64,000 bases of DNA, from positions 56,385-120,384 of the forward strand of contig CAJUEW010000009.1 in the NCBI GenBank assembly GCA_910585465.1, given 5' to 3'. Each line of letters starts with the position of its first letter. Position 1 is the stretch's first letter. Source of the DNA: an uncultured Lachnospiraceae bacterium. Lineage in GTDB: Bacteria; Bacillota; Clostridia; Lachnospirales; Lachnospiraceae. Under the pieces are notes generated by a model. It was not told the origin of the DNA. It saw only the letters and a program-made list of their open reading frames with translations, and did no database searches. This document shows, in pieces, positions 43,248 to 53,278 of the stretch. Position numbers and translations under genes: made by a program.

Positions 43248-45456
43248 ACTGCTAATCCGGAACCGTGCAATGATTTTTATGGTCATCGCAGGACTTTTAA
43301 TAATCGCCGTCGTATTGGCGGTAGCGCTATGCATGGTGCTGCATAAGAAAAAAGACAGTCTATCGGAGGAAATCCGGGAACAGAAATTAAAGAAACGGAC
43401 GAAGATAGTTGAAGCGAGAAAGGTGGTATCGCCGGATGGAATCAACCCGAACCCTATGTCCTACACTGTCATACATGATGCCGGGCATGATATCTATGTC
43501 CGGAGCTTTACAATAGATACGCTTCCAAAAAGAACCGTGTTTGCATCTACGTTTCCGGCATTGTTTAATTTTGACCGGATGACAAGTTCTGTCTTTATTG
43601 AACCAATTGGGGAGGGGCGAGCTTCACACCTTCTTGACGGGCGTATCGTGGAGATAGAGACAAATATGATTACGGCAGAAAAAAATGCAGATAGAAACCA
43701 GCTTAGGAAGCTGAACGCAAAGCTTAAGGATGCCGAGGTCTGGGCACAGAGGATTGAGACAGGCGATAACAGCCTTTATCATGTGTATTTTCTTTTTACC
43801 ATCATGGCAGAAAATTTGGAAAAGCTGAACCGCAGGACAGACGCCTTCCGGAATCTGGCAAAAGAAAAGCAGATTACCATATCCTGCTGTTATTCCCTGC
43901 AGGCGGAGAGCTACCTGACGGGTATGCCGTTGATGTACCGTTACCAGGCGGCGGCAGGCCCTATCCGATCCAGCGGATTAAAACGCCATACACTGGACAA
44001 GCTCAGCGTGGCAAGTATCTTCAACCATACGCAGGACAGCTTTTTCCATCCGCAGGGAATCATTATCGGACGCAACATGAGTACGGGAATGCCGGTGGCT
44101 TTCGATGTGTATGAAAAGAAACACAACGGCTATAATATGGTTTTTGCGGGAATGACCGGCACTGGGAAATCGGCTTGTATGAAGATACTGGCATCCAGAT
44201 ACATCACGAAGAACCGATACCGCTTTGTATGTATTGATTCCCAGGCAAAAGGAAACCGGGGAGAGTATGCAATGCTTGCAGATATCATGTGCGGCACGAA
44301 TTACGAGATAAAAAATAATGCGGGGAATGTTATAAACCTGTTTGATATCGACAAGGAGGAAGAGTGGTCGGAGATCAGCGGCACTTATGAAGTGCTGCGG
44401 CTTCAGGATAAGATTGCAAATGCAAAATCGGATCTGATGACATTAATCCAGGGAGGAAAAGAGCCGGCGGAGTTTTCGCTTGTTACTCACATAGAGAGGA
44501 TCGTAACAGACATTATTGCAGAATTATATGAGGAAAAGGGAATTTATGACAATGTGGTGGAATCCTTGTATGAGTCTGGGAAGGGATTAAAAAATGGTAT
44601 TCTGACAAGTGGAAAGATAAGGAAAAAGATGCCGGTGCTCTCAGATTTTTATAAAAAGGCACTCATATATGACAAGGTAAATACAATTGCAGAACATAAG
44701 AAGGCGTACCGGATCATACTGGACAGTTTAAAGGATCGTGTGCGTGAATTGTATTATTGCCCGGAGTGCATGAGTTTTTATACCAGAGAAGAATGGAAAA
44801 AGGGCCGGGTATGCTCCTGCAAGGGGAAGGTGTTAAAGATTCACGGCTCAAAGGCTTATTATGACGGGCAGAGTACGATTAAGATCAGGGAGAATGAATG
44901 CTTTACAAACATTGATATTTCCCAGCTCCCGGAGTCTGAGCGGCCCATTGCACGGCAGATTGCATTAAGTTATCTGAATGAGCAGTTTATCAAGACAAAT
45001 GCGACGAATCCGAAAAAGACCCAATGCCTGGGAGTGATTGTCGATGAGGTGCACCAAAACTTTAACATGAAATCAGCAGTTGCCAGCCTGGATTATGTGG
45101 CACGCACCTCAAGAAAAAGGCTGGTTTCCCTTTGGACGGCAACACAGGCGTTGAAGGATTATGACTGCTGCAGGGAGACGGAGGCGCTTTTAAAGCAGGC
45201 GGCAGCAAAGTTTGTTTTTAAGCAGTCATACTCGGACCGGAAATGGGTGCAGGAGGCCCTGAACCTGACAAACGGGCAGACAGACCGGGTACTGGAACTG
45301 GGCGGCGATCCGGATGATGATTCCAGCACCCGGAAAGGGGAGGTCTGCATTGTGGATAATGGGAAGGTCTGTTTTTGCAAGATAGACTATCTGCAGGAAG
45401 CCGAGGCAGTGTTTGTGGAGACAGATCCCCGGATTATACAGCAAATGTATGCATGA
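43240..45456 (+). CDS. VirB4-type conjugation ATPase
   Basis: About 738 residues from ATG 43240, after GGAGGAGG. It has an N-terminal membrane segment and Walker A GMTGTGKSA (near 303). A zinc-ribbon-like insert (CPEC and CSCKG, about 506-528) is unusual for the family. Walker B LGVIVDEVHQNF is near 596, followed by the arginine-containing VARTSRKR. VirB4 ATPases energise the type IV secretion channel and are its most conserved component. It follows the membrane-anchored protein at 42237 and precedes the VirB6-like protein. Confidence 0.9.
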   Translation: MRELLIRNRAMIFMVIAGLLIIAVVLAVALCMVLHKKKDSLSEEIREQKLKKRTKIVEARKVVSPDGINPNPMSYTVIHDAGHDIYVRSFTIDTLPKRTVFASTFPALFNFDRMTSSVFIEPIGEGRASHLLDGRIVEIETNMITAEKNADRNQLRKLNAKLKDAEVWAQRIETGDNSLYHVYFLFTIMAENLEKLNRRTDAFRNLAKEKQITISCCYSLQAESYLTGMPLMYRYQAAAGPIRSSGLKRHTLDKLSVASIFNHTQDSFFHPQGIIIGRNMSTGMPVAFDVYEKKHNGYNMVFAGMTGTGKSACMKILASRYITKNRYRFVCIDSQAKGNRGEYAMLADIMCGTNYEIKNNAGNVINLFDIDKEEEWSEISGTYEVLRLQDKIANAKSDLMTLIQGGKEPAEFSLVTHIERIVTDIIAELYEEKGIYDNVVESLYESGKGLKNGILTSGKIRKKMPVLSDFYKKALIYDKVNTIAEHKKAYRIILDSLKDRVRELYYCPECMSFYTREEWKKGRVCSCKGKVLKIHGSKAYYDGQSTIKIRENECFTNIDISQLPESERPIARQIALSYLNEQFIKTNATNPKKTQCLGVIVDEVHQNFNMKSAVASLDYVARTSRKRLVSLWTATQALKDYDCCRETEALLKQAAAKFVFKQSYSDRKWVQEALNLTNGQTDRVLELGGDPDDDSSTRKGEVCIVDNGKVCFCKIDYLQEAEAVFVETDPRIIQQMYA

Positions 45457-45469
45457 TAGAGGGGCGTTT

Positions 45470-48466
45470 ATGAAATATCAAAAGAAAAACAGGAAAGCGG
45501 TGTATATCGTGCTGTTCTTTCTGGTTATCCTGCTGGCTTGCGGTAATGCAGCATATGCCACTGAACTGCCGGATGACCTGACATCTGGGGAAGGCAGCCT
45601 GGAAAATGAGGTTGACCAGGCAAACGAAGACCGCTTTTCGGGAAGATCCCCGTGGCTTGATAATGCGGATGAAACCATATACTCAGACTCCGTGGATGCA
45701 GCGGATGAGGTGCAGGATATCGAGCCAGGAGAGCCGGGGATAGTGGAAAAGTATCTATCAGAGCTGATACGGAATGCGGCGAGCAGCCTGATCTCGCTCA
45801 TGGAAAAAAACCTTGGAACAGGGTTGGATCATATTATTTACGGGCGTGTGGGGAGTGGGAAACCGAATTCTGTGAATATTTTTGCTTTTGAGCTGAGGTC
45901 AGGGAATCCTTATGGTGTGACCGCTTCGGTATGTTATACATTGATCCGGAGCATGTCATTTGTATTTCTGGGTATTAGCTTCGTATATCTGCTGGCAAAA
46001 AGTGCCTGGACAGGCCAGACGGCACAGAGCCGGGAAAAAGTGAAGACTGGCTTTTATTCCACGGCAATGAAATTTGCTGTGCTGACGCTAATGCCTTATA
46101 TATTCGATGTTGTTCTGTATGCGCGGGATGTAGCGCTATATGGCATCAAGAGTGCGGCTGGGGAAATGATAACCGGAGGGGCGACCCTCTCTTTGGCGAA
46201 GGCGTTTTTGATCAATGCGGAGAGAACAGGGAGATTTATTGATTCCCTGATGTATCTTGGAACGGTGCTGCTTACCCTTTACTTTGCGATTCTGTATGTA
46301 GCGCTGGCGATTGATCTGCTGATCTGCTTTGTTGTATTCCCCATTATGTGCCTGTTACATTCCCCCAAAAGGGATCTGCTGGGGAACTGGATGATGAATG
46401 TATTGTCAGATATTCTTACTCCTGTGCTGGATGCGGTGCTTTTAATGGTGCCGCTCCTGACAAGCATGATGCTTGCTGATGTGATTAAGGGAATTGCAAT
46501 CATTCAGATGATTATGTGTATGCTCATTATTCCTTCACGGAACCGCATTAAGGTTCTGCTTGGCGTCCAGAGTAATGAGCGCGGCGGATTATTTGGGATT
46601 ATGGCGCTGGCAACGCTTGGACGAGCGCTTACAAATAAGGCGAAGAGCGCTTTTGGCCGTGTTTCCGATATTCATTCTGATCTGCAGAAGAGCAAAATGC
46701 ATAAGGAGCTGGCAGAGAGCGATGAAGAGGAGAGAGAGTCGCTGCTTGGGGGATACAGCCAGAATGGGGAATCTGCGAAAGGATATTCCCAGGACAGATA
46801 TGAAGGTAGGCGTCCGGATCAGGGCGGCCTTCCGGAAGAAGCAGATTCCTCCGACTTGGAACGTGCCGGAGGACGCTATGATGGAACAGCCCTGGATGAT
46901 GGAGCTTCCATTCCGGATTATGAGGCTGGGCCTTTAGAGGATGAAGGCTTTGATGCAGAAACTGCCGGAGTCCAGGGCATGGAGGAAGGTTTGGAAATAG
47001 AGGGCCCGGAAGATGCTGTGGATACGGAAGGAAACGATACCGTGGGAACAGAAAGAGACTATATAGTAAAAGAAGAGAAACCAGATGGCGGGGAAAGTTC
47101 CTTGTCAGAAACTTCTTTTACCGGAGAAATGGACAGTGAAGGCAATGTGCCCATAGGGCCGGAAGAAATACATACGAAGAACGAGGCTCTCAGGAAGCTT
47201 GACCTGGCCATGGAACAAAAGCAGGATACCATTGACGGACTGCGGGCGCAGAAGGCGCATTTCCAGAGTGAAGAAAAGAGATTTGCTAAGGAAAAATTAG
47301 AGTATGAGCAAGGCTCTGAAGAGAAACAGGCACTGGAAAAGAGGCGGGCGGACGCAGCGCTCCGGGCAGCACAGACCGATCAGAAAATTGTAGGGCAGAT
47401 GCGGGATATGAATATGCTCCGGAATCAGGCAAAAGCGTTCCGGGGCGGACAGAACGGCGCGGTGCCCAGTGCCTTTGATGACGCAAGGTCTGAGATTATC
47501 TGTAAACGCGCGAATATCAATAACTTTGAACAGCCGGAGTTTAGAAATGCACTTTCAAATGAACAGCTTAAGAAACTGTACAGGCAGAGGGCGGTGTCAG
47601 GTATCGTGAAAGGAACGGCTTCTGTGGCAGGAGGCATGGCAGGCGCAGCCTTTTTTGGAGGCGGGAGCATGTTCCTGCAGCCATCAACGGCGGCGATGTC
47701 GGCAGCGGCGGGTGCGCTGGGAGGCGCAGCGGCCGGAAACGGAGCGGCAGTTGCCGCCATGGCAGGTGCAAAGGCAGCCAGAAATACAGCGGGTACTGTA
47801 GTAATGGCAGGTGCGAAGACGGCCGGAAGTGCAGCGGATATTGCAGTGCGTTCTGCCGGGGCTGTGGTCAGGAACGGGAGGGCTGTGTATAGCGGCATTT
47901 ACCAGGAACCTGCGGTAAGAGCCGCGGCCAGTACCGATTTTGAAGCGGCTTATGGCGAGGCAGATGCTTCGCCGGTTCTTCCGGTAACTGCAGGCGCACC
48001 CGGACAGAACAACCATAGTGCCGTACAGGAGATTGTATTGCCTGGAAACCGCAGGGGGAGGATGCCGGACGTAATGCATGAAACGGTTTCAGCACAAAAC
48101 GAAGCGGTCCTCCGGCAGATTCATGCGGAAATAGAACGGGACAGTACAGAGGCGCTAAAGAAGATTATTACATCCTCCGGAGAACTGCGTAACAGCGCGG
48201 CGCTACTCGCCCTGAAAAATGCGAACATTGAGACGGAAAAGTACAGGGCAACGGTCTGGGAGACACAGGGGATTAAGCTTACCCAGCGGCAGGAGCGCAC
48301 AAAACGCATTGAACTACAGACAGAATATATGACGGAGGAGGTCATGAAGAAACTTAGCCTACAGCCAGATTATGAGAAAGGAACAGAAAGATACCATTCT
48401 GCAAAAAAATCAATTCAGGAGAAGATACGGGCCATTATTGAGAAGCAGAATAAGGATATTTTCTAA
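45470..48466 (+). CDS. VirB6/TrbL-like polytopic protein with long C-terminal extension
   Basis: About 998 residues from ATG 45470. A signal peptide (to about 27) is followed by an acidic stretch, then about six membrane segments within residues 150-390. Next come an acidic, low-complexity region (about 430-560), a coiled coil (about 585-660) and an Ala/Gly-rich block (about 710-815). The membrane domain fits VirB6-type channel proteins. The huge soluble extension is typical of Gram-positive systems and may reach the cytoplasm or cell wall. Confidence 0.75.
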   Translation: MKYQKKNRKAVYIVLFFLVILLACGNAAYATELPDDLTSGEGSLENEVDQANEDRFSGRSPWLDNADETIYSDSVDAADEVQDIEPGEPGIVEKYLSELIRNAASSLISLMEKNLGTGLDHIIYGRVGSGKPNSVNIFAFELRSGNPYGVTASVCYTLIRSMSFVFLGISFVYLLAKSAWTGQTAQSREKVKTGFYSTAMKFAVLTLMPYIFDVVLYARDVALYGIKSAAGEMITGGATLSLAKAFLINAERTGRFIDSLMYLGTVLLTLYFAILYVALAIDLLICFVVFPIMCLLHSPKRDLLGNWMMNVLSDILTPVLDAVLLMVPLLTSMMLADVIKGIAIIQMIMCMLIIPSRNRIKVLLGVQSNERGGLFGIMALATLGRALTNKAKSAFGRVSDIHSDLQKSKMHKELAESDEEERESLLGGYSQNGESAKGYSQDRYEGRRPDQGGLPEEADSSDLERAGGRYDGTALDDGASIPDYEAGPLEDEGFDAETAGVQGMEEGLEIEGPEDAVDTEGNDTVGTERDYIVKEEKPDGGESSLSETSFTGEMDSEGNVPIGPEEIHTKNEALRKLDLAMEQKQDTIDGLRAQKAHFQSEEKRFAKEKLEYEQGSEEKQALEKRRADAALRAAQTDQKIVGQMRDMNMLRNQAKAFRGGQNGAVPSAFDDARSEIICKRANINNFEQPEFRNALSNEQLKKLYRQRAVSGIVKGTASVAGGMAGAAFFGGGSMFLQPSTAAMSAAAGALGGAAAGNGAAVAAMAGAKAARNTAGTVVMAGAKTAGSAADIAVRSAGAVVRNGRAVYSGIYQEPAVRAAASTDFEAAYGEADASPVLPVTAGAPGQNNHSAVQEIVLPGNRRGRMPDVMHETVSAQNEAVLRQIHAEIERDSTEALKKIITSSGELRNSAALLALKNANIETEKYRATVWETQGIKLTQRQERTKRIELQTEYMTEEVMKKLSLQPDYEKGTERYHSAKKSIQEKIRAIIEKQNKDIF

Positions 48467-48471
48467 GAGAA

Positions 48472-49422
48472 ATGGTGAATATGGGGAAGAAAAAAAGTAT
48501 CATAGCCCTTTTTCTGGTACTGGCGGTGCTATTGCAGCTGTCAGGATGTGAATTTCCAGGAGATGATAGTATGTACGGAACGGCCAACGTATCTCCGCTT
48601 GTGGAGCGGTGGAGGCCGTATGTCCAGGAATATGCGCAGAAATACGGGGTGGGTGAATATGTTGAAATCCTGCTTGCCATGATTGCGCAGGAATCAGGCG
48701 GGGATTCTGACAGGTATCCTGACATCATGCAGTGCTCAGAGAGCGCTGGCATGGCACCGAACAGCATTACAGACCCATTGGTGAGCCTGGAACAGGGGAT
48801 ACGGTATTTTGCGGCCTTGGCGGAATCCGGGAAAAAGGCAGGGGTGGATATGGATACGGTCATCCAGTCTTATAATTTCGGGGGCGGGTATATAGGCTAT
48901 GTCCGTGATCATTATGGAGGGAAGCATTCGGAAGAAGCAGCCCGCAGTTTTTCGGGCATGATGGCAGCCAGAGCCGGTTGGAGCGGCTATGGGGATGTAA
49001 AATATGTAGAACATGTCCGTTCCCATATACATACGTCCCCTGCAGGCGGCGCTATGGAAAACTACGAAGCAATGTATGCGGTAATGAAGGAGTATGAAAA
49101 TGTGCCATATGTATTTGGAGGAACCTCAAAATCAGGGATTGACTGTTCTGCCATGTCACAGAAGCTCTATCAGTCTGTAGGAATATCCCTTCCAAGGACG
49201 GCGCAGGAACAATACGATGCCGTATCCCATATCAGCGAATCCCAGGCACGTCCCGGCGATCTGGTCTTTTTTACTGCTACATATAATGCAGGGACATTAA
49301 TTACGCATGTAGGGGTCTATACCGGAAACGGGCAGTTTTTCCATGCTGGCGGAAGCCGATGTCAGTTTTCTGCATTGTCGGGATATTACAGGGAGAAGCT
49401 CGTGTGTTTTGGAAGAAAATAG
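48472..49422 (+). CDS. CwlT-like bifunctional cell-wall hydrolase (lysozyme plus NlpC/P60), lipoprotein
   Basis: 316 residues. The lipobox LSGC has Cys26. The first domain is a CwlT-type transglycosylase/lysozyme with catalytic Glu in AQESGGD (near 74) and SYNFGGGY. The second is an NlpC/P60 peptidase with catalytic Cys225 (GIDCSAMSQ), His near 279 (LITHVGVYTG) and the following Gly/Ser pattern. This enzyme opens peptidoglycan for the transfer channel, as in Tn916-like elements. A second Met at 48481 is an alternative start. Confidence 0.9.
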   Translation: MVNMGKKKSIIALFLVLAVLLQLSGCEFPGDDSMYGTANVSPLVERWRPYVQEYAQKYGVGEYVEILLAMIAQESGGDSDRYPDIMQCSESAGMAPNSITDPLVSLEQGIRYFAALAESGKKAGVDMDTVIQSYNFGGGYIGYVRDHYGGKHSEEAARSFSGMMAARAGWSGYGDVKYVEHVRSHIHTSPAGGAMENYEAMYAVMKEYENVPYVFGGTSKSGIDCSAMSQKLYQSVGISLPRTAQEQYDAVSHISESQARPGDLVFFTATYNAGTLITHVGVYTGNGQFFHAGGSRCQFSALSGYYREKLVCFGRK

Positions 49423-49438
49423 ATAAAAGGAAGACGAT

Positions 49439-49948
49439 ATGAGAAGAAAAAAGATAGTTTTAATGTTTATCATGATGCTAAGCCTGCTGGCATGTATGGC
49501 AGCTGCGCTCTTAATCGGTATGCCGGGAGGGCAGGTGCAAAAAGAGGATATAGGGATAAAAGCAGAAGAGAGGAAAGAAGTGGAGCCGTCTGCGGAAGAA
49601 ACCGTCCGCAAATTTGCAGAGGTATTATACACGTATGATACGTCGAAGCGTATGTTTTATGAAGGCGCAAAGGAATATATGACGCAGGAGGCATATGAAT
49701 CTATTGTTCCGATGTCTGGTGAAGCCGAGGAAGAGTATCCGGCGAACAGGATGGTTTCAGAACTAATGGAGCTGACTTGTTATTTCCGTACTGTAGAGAA
49801 GGGGCATGTGGAGTCAATTGCGGTGGTATGGTACAGGCTGTCCGGCTCTGGAAATTTCGGAATCCGGCAGATCGTGGAATTATCGCTGGTTCAGGAAAAC
49901 GGCTGGAAGATTGATAGATGTACGGTACTTGACACGATGGAACAATAA
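49439..49948 (+). CDS. TcpC/VirB8-like transfer protein
   Basis: 169 residues. One N-terminal membrane segment (about 6-26), an acidic linker, then an NTF2-like domain: AEETVRKFAEVLYTYDTSKR, YEGAKEYMTQEAYESIV and the strand-rich SIAVVWYRLSGSG, IVELSLVQENGWKID. This is the layout of VirB8-like periplasmic-side proteins in Gram-positive conjugation. It starts after AAGGAAG, 16 bp after the CwlT gene. Confidence 0.65.
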   Translation: MRRKKIVLMFIMMLSLLACMAAALLIGMPGGQVQKEDIGIKAEERKEVEPSAEETVRKFAEVLYTYDTSKRMFYEGAKEYMTQEAYESIVPMSGEAEEEYPANRMVSELMELTCYFRTVEKGHVESIAVVWYRLSGSGNFGIRQIVELSLVQENGWKIDRCTVLDTMEQ

Positions 49949-49960
49949 AGGAGGACAGAT

Positions 49961-51628
49961 ATGCAGGAACAGATGGAAAAGCTGTACATATTATGCGGGC
50001 TGTCCAGTGAAGCCAGTGATGACATCTGCGGAGCGCTTCAGGAGACGGCCCGCGGAAAAGGGTACGAAACCGTGTGTGTCAGCAGATACCGAAAGGAGGG
50101 AATTCGGCAGTATGTAAGTGAACATCCGGAATTCCGTCTGCTGGTGCTGCAGGAAGCAATGCAGAGCAGCTATCCGTATACGGCGGAGGAGCTGGCAGAG
50201 CTGACGGATGATTATAACCTGAATATTGTCATTTCCCTGCGCAAGTCCCACCGGGCAAATACATACATGAAAGTGCTCTATACGGCGGGCATATTAAATG
50301 CACTGTACGAGGAGGATGCCACTGCGGAGAATATCATGGAGCGCATCCTTTATCCAAGAACACGGCGCGAATGCAGGGAGTATTACCAGATATCCACTGC
50401 GGCGGATGCCATGCGTTCCCTGGAAATTGTGGATAAGGATCGTATGGAGAGATACATTACCTATGTGGAAGAGACAAAAGATGAAGAAGAAATCATAAAA
50501 AAATATCATTACGTTGCAAATTCTCTAAAAATCATAGAAAATATATACTTAGTTGAGCATTTTTCCGAGAGAGTAAAGAAGACGCTTGGTTCTGATGAAA
50601 TATATCAGCAAGTAACAGGATTTAAAGAAAAAAAGAGGCGGAACTGGCCTTTTAAGAAGAAACAGGAACTGACTTTCAATCTGGAAGTTCTCAGGCAGCC
50701 AGAAAAAGAGATTTACCCAAGGGCGCCGTCTGCAGCAGAGGAAAAGGAGATCCCGCGTGCAAAAGAGCACGAGGTGGTGGAAATGATTGATGAGGATATT
50801 TCTGATTTACTTGGATTTTGCGCGGATGAAAAAGATTTCCCGACAGGGGTTCTTGATGCACTGCCAAAAGAGGAGGGCGTAGAAGAGAAAGGCACCCTTG
50901 GACAGGCAGAAAAGAGAAGCCTGCCGTTCCGTGCGATTGCATTTGGTATAGCACTGATCTTTATTGCAGCTGTTATCTTGTTTGGATTTTTCCTGTATTC
51001 CGAGCACCAATTGAGGGAAACTGGCATACCGGTGATTTCCAGCTATTCGGAAGAAAGCGATAAAAAGGATATGAAAGCTGTTGGTGCAGATGAAACAGAG
51101 CATGTGGCAGATGAGACAGCGAAGAAGAGGGAGAAACAAAAGAAAAAACAAGATACAAAAACTGCTGACCGTAATTTCAAGGATACTATTACAGAAAAAA
51201 CGGACAAAGGACATGAAACACAGGAACAGACAGCATTGACAGCAACAGCGGCAGGCGAGGCGGGGCAGGTGCCGGTTTTGGCAGAAACATACAATCCGGT
51301 GTCAGACCAGCAGGAGGCTGTAACGCCGTCGGCCGCCGCTGCAGAAGAACAGACATATAGCGTAGACATTGCAGAAAACGGGGAACCATCTGTGCCGGCA
51401 CAGCAGGAGCCGCCGACAGTTTCTTATCAGGGAAAGATTGTTACCGGAGTAGAAGCGATTCGGATTGCTTATGCCAAAGAGGCAGAGGGAGTAAGCCTGT
51501 ACCTGCAGACAAGGGAAGACGGGGAAGGAATATTCTGTGCAGATGTTATTGCCCAGATGGTGGATGGAACGTGCAGCTACCTGATACAGGAAAGCGGCAC
51601 GGAACAGATATCTTTTATTCAACAATAG
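49961..51628 (+). CDS. Transfer-operon protein with receiver-like N-terminus and one membrane segment
   Basis: 555 residues. The first about 130 resemble a flavodoxin-like or receiver-like fold (LYILCGLSSEAS, RLLVLQEAMQSSYPYTAEEL), but no phosphoacceptor pattern is clear. A helical, charged middle follows. One membrane segment (about 325-347) precedes a Lys/Glu- then Ala/Pro-rich extracellular linker and a small C-terminal beta-rich domain (about 485-555). It may connect cytoplasmic signalling to the outer face of the transfer apparatus. Family unknown. Confidence 0.55.
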   Translation: MQEQMEKLYILCGLSSEASDDICGALQETARGKGYETVCVSRYRKEGIRQYVSEHPEFRLLVLQEAMQSSYPYTAEELAELTDDYNLNIVISLRKSHRANTYMKVLYTAGILNALYEEDATAENIMERILYPRTRRECREYYQISTAADAMRSLEIVDKDRMERYITYVEETKDEEEIIKKYHYVANSLKIIENIYLVEHFSERVKKTLGSDEIYQQVTGFKEKKRRNWPFKKKQELTFNLEVLRQPEKEIYPRAPSAAEEKEIPRAKEHEVVEMIDEDISDLLGFCADEKDFPTGVLDALPKEEGVEEKGTLGQAEKRSLPFRAIAFGIALIFIAAVILFGFFLYSEHQLRETGIPVISSYSEESDKKDMKAVGADETEHVADETAKKREKQKKKQDTKTADRNFKDTITEKTDKGHETQEQTALTATAAGEAGQVPVLAETYNPVSDQQEAVTPSAAAAEEQTYSVDIAENGEPSVPAQQEPPTVSYQGKIVTGVEAIRIAYAKEAEGVSLYLQTREDGEGIFCADVIAQMVDGTCSYLIQESGTEQISFIQQ

Positions 51629-51666
51629 GGAATTTGGAGGGCAGTGGTACGAAAGGAGCAAGTCAT

Positions 51667-52269
51667 ATGACAGAAATGCCGTCAATTGAAATGATTTTAA
51701 AAGACCTGGAGAGGCTTAGGGAGCATGTAAAAATATATAATACCGGGGCTTATCCCGCTTTTTTTCTTCAACTGCACACGGTGCTTCGAATTCAGGACAT
51801 TTTAGATATGCAGCTTAGCGATTTATATTTTTGGGAAGACGGCAGTATAAAGCTTCTCCCGGAGATCATGTATGCAGGAGAGAGCATAGAGTTGGATGAT
51901 GATGGGCGCAGGGAGCTTGCATGGTATGCGCTGCAGCGGATCGCTGTGTGTCAGGCGCAGGAGGAGGCATTGGATGACTGGCTGTGCGTCAATAAGCAGG
52001 GAAAGCAGCTCCAGCTGCAGGCATACCGGAAAATGCTGGAGCGTACCAGTGCGGAGCTTGGGTTTGGGGAAAATTATAATGTCGGTTACCTGCACAGCCT
52101 GTATGGATATCTGGCAATCGCCTGTGGAAAGAAGACCATAGACGAAATTGCAAAAGAATACCATGTAGCACGTTATTATCTGTTGAACCGGATATTTAAA
52201 GGAAGAAAGATACAATATCTGGAGGATGTAATCCAACAGGTAGCAAATATCGAGGAGACACAAGAATGA
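51667..52269 (+). CDS. Tyrosine-recombinase-like protein lacking catalytic residues
   Basis: About 200 residues from ATG 51667, with AAAGGAG upstream. It follows the catalytic-domain layout of tyrosine recombinases: an Arg I-like LRIQDILDMQLSDLYF, beta strands and a helix before HSLYGYLAIACGKKTIDEIA, aligned with the HxLR box. The second Arg is replaced by Tyr (HSLY) and no nucleophile Tyr box is found. It is probably a DNA-binding protein rather than an integrase. It overlaps the next gene by 4 bp (ATGA). Confidence 0.55.
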   Translation: MTEMPSIEMILKDLERLREHVKIYNTGAYPAFFLQLHTVLRIQDILDMQLSDLYFWEDGSIKLLPEIMYAGESIELDDDGRRELAWYALQRIAVCQAQEEALDDWLCVNKQGKQLQLQAYRKMLERTSAELGFGENYNVGYLHSLYGYLAIACGKKTIDEIAKEYHVARYYLLNRIFKGRKIQYLEDVIQQVANIEETQE

Positions 52270-53261
52270 CATTGGAGAAAATATATAGTGAATTAATGGA
52301 TTTGTATAATACCAGCGGAAAAGAGTTTTTCATAGAAGTAAGCGCCTTTCTTGCAGACTGCCTGCCAGGAAAGGAGCATACAATCCTTGGCCGGAGTGAG
52401 GAAGATGGATGGAAACTGGTATCCTCAACGATCCTAGATGCGGATGAAACAGAATTTTTAAGGAGATCTGCCGGGAAAGAATATAAAAATAACGGTAAAG
52501 AGTTTTTCTGTTTTACTTCGCAGAGGCAGGGAATAAGCAGCCATATGGCGGTGCCGCTTTCTATACGAAGGCGTGGAACTGCAGGGTTATGGATTATAGA
52601 GAGCAGGGCGGGAGAAAAACTGAACCCGGACAAGTCTATATGGAGAATAGGACAGATGATGGCTTTTTTCCTACAGGTCTCACAAGACGAGAGGATGCGC
52701 ATTTTTAACAGATATCTGGATGCCGGAACGGGTTTGCCTGGCAGGATGTATTTCAGACAGGTGGTCGGAAGAATCCAGGAGCAAGGGTATCAGGTGATCC
52801 TCTGTGGATTCCGCTGGGATAAATATCGGGAAGGGGTTCGCCTGAAGGGCTCAGAAGAGATGGAGGAAAGGGTCCGGCAGCTTGTGTCAAGAGTCGCGTC
52901 CCTTGAACTGGGGAATATGTATGCATTATCCGAGGACACCATTGCGGTCATTTCCATAGCGGAAAGACAGGAGGTGTATGCACGGATGGAAAGCATCCTG
53001 GAGGAAGAGGGCATGGGGAGTGTAATAAAAGCAGTCATGATGCGCCTGGAGCAAAAACAGGAGATCCTTACGGAGATGGAGGAGCTGTTCAGCATGTGCA
53101 GTCCGGGGATTATCTGGTACAGGACGCAGGAAAAGGAGAGTGTGTTTACACCATTTCTGGAGGCGGTTTCCTCACATAAGAAAGAGGAAATCGCAGAAAT
53201 AAAAAAAACAGGGGCAGGTGAAAAAGAGAGCCTGATGGAGGAATTTTTTAGGACTCTATGA
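52266..53261 (+). CDS. GAF-like plus degenerate GGDEF domain protein
   Basis: 331 residues. A GAF-like N-terminal part (about 1-145) is followed by DAGTGLPGRMYFRQVV (about 155-170), the characteristic start of diguanylate cyclase domains. The catalytic GGDEF position reads YALSEDTIAVIS, so cyclase activity should be lost. It may bind c-di-GMP or GTP, or simply keep the fold, as a regulator of transfer. No membrane segment is present. It overlaps its upstream neighbour (ATGA). Confidence 0.6.
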   Translation: MTLEKIYSELMDLYNTSGKEFFIEVSAFLADCLPGKEHTILGRSEEDGWKLVSSTILDADETEFLRRSAGKEYKNNGKEFFCFTSQRQGISSHMAVPLSIRRRGTAGLWIIESRAGEKLNPDKSIWRIGQMMAFFLQVSQDERMRIFNRYLDAGTGLPGRMYFRQVVGRIQEQGYQVILCGFRWDKYREGVRLKGSEEMEERVRQLVSRVASLELGNMYALSEDTIAVISIAERQEVYARMESILEEEGMGSVIKAVMMRLEQKQEILTEMEELFSMCSPGIIWYRTQEKESVFTPFLEAVSSHKKEEIAEIKKTGAGEKESLMEEFFRTL

Positions 53262-53278
53262 AGAAACAAGGAGGGGTT

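Noticed and set aside
47425..47898. Leftward 157-codon ORF opposite the VirB6-like gene
   Set aside because: It is an Ala/Pro-rich shadow of the GC-richer Ala/Gly block in the real gene.
51667..52269. Active site-specific integrase of the element
   Set aside because: The HxLR arginine and nucleophile tyrosine are missing, and the gene is embedded in the transfer operon, not at an element end.
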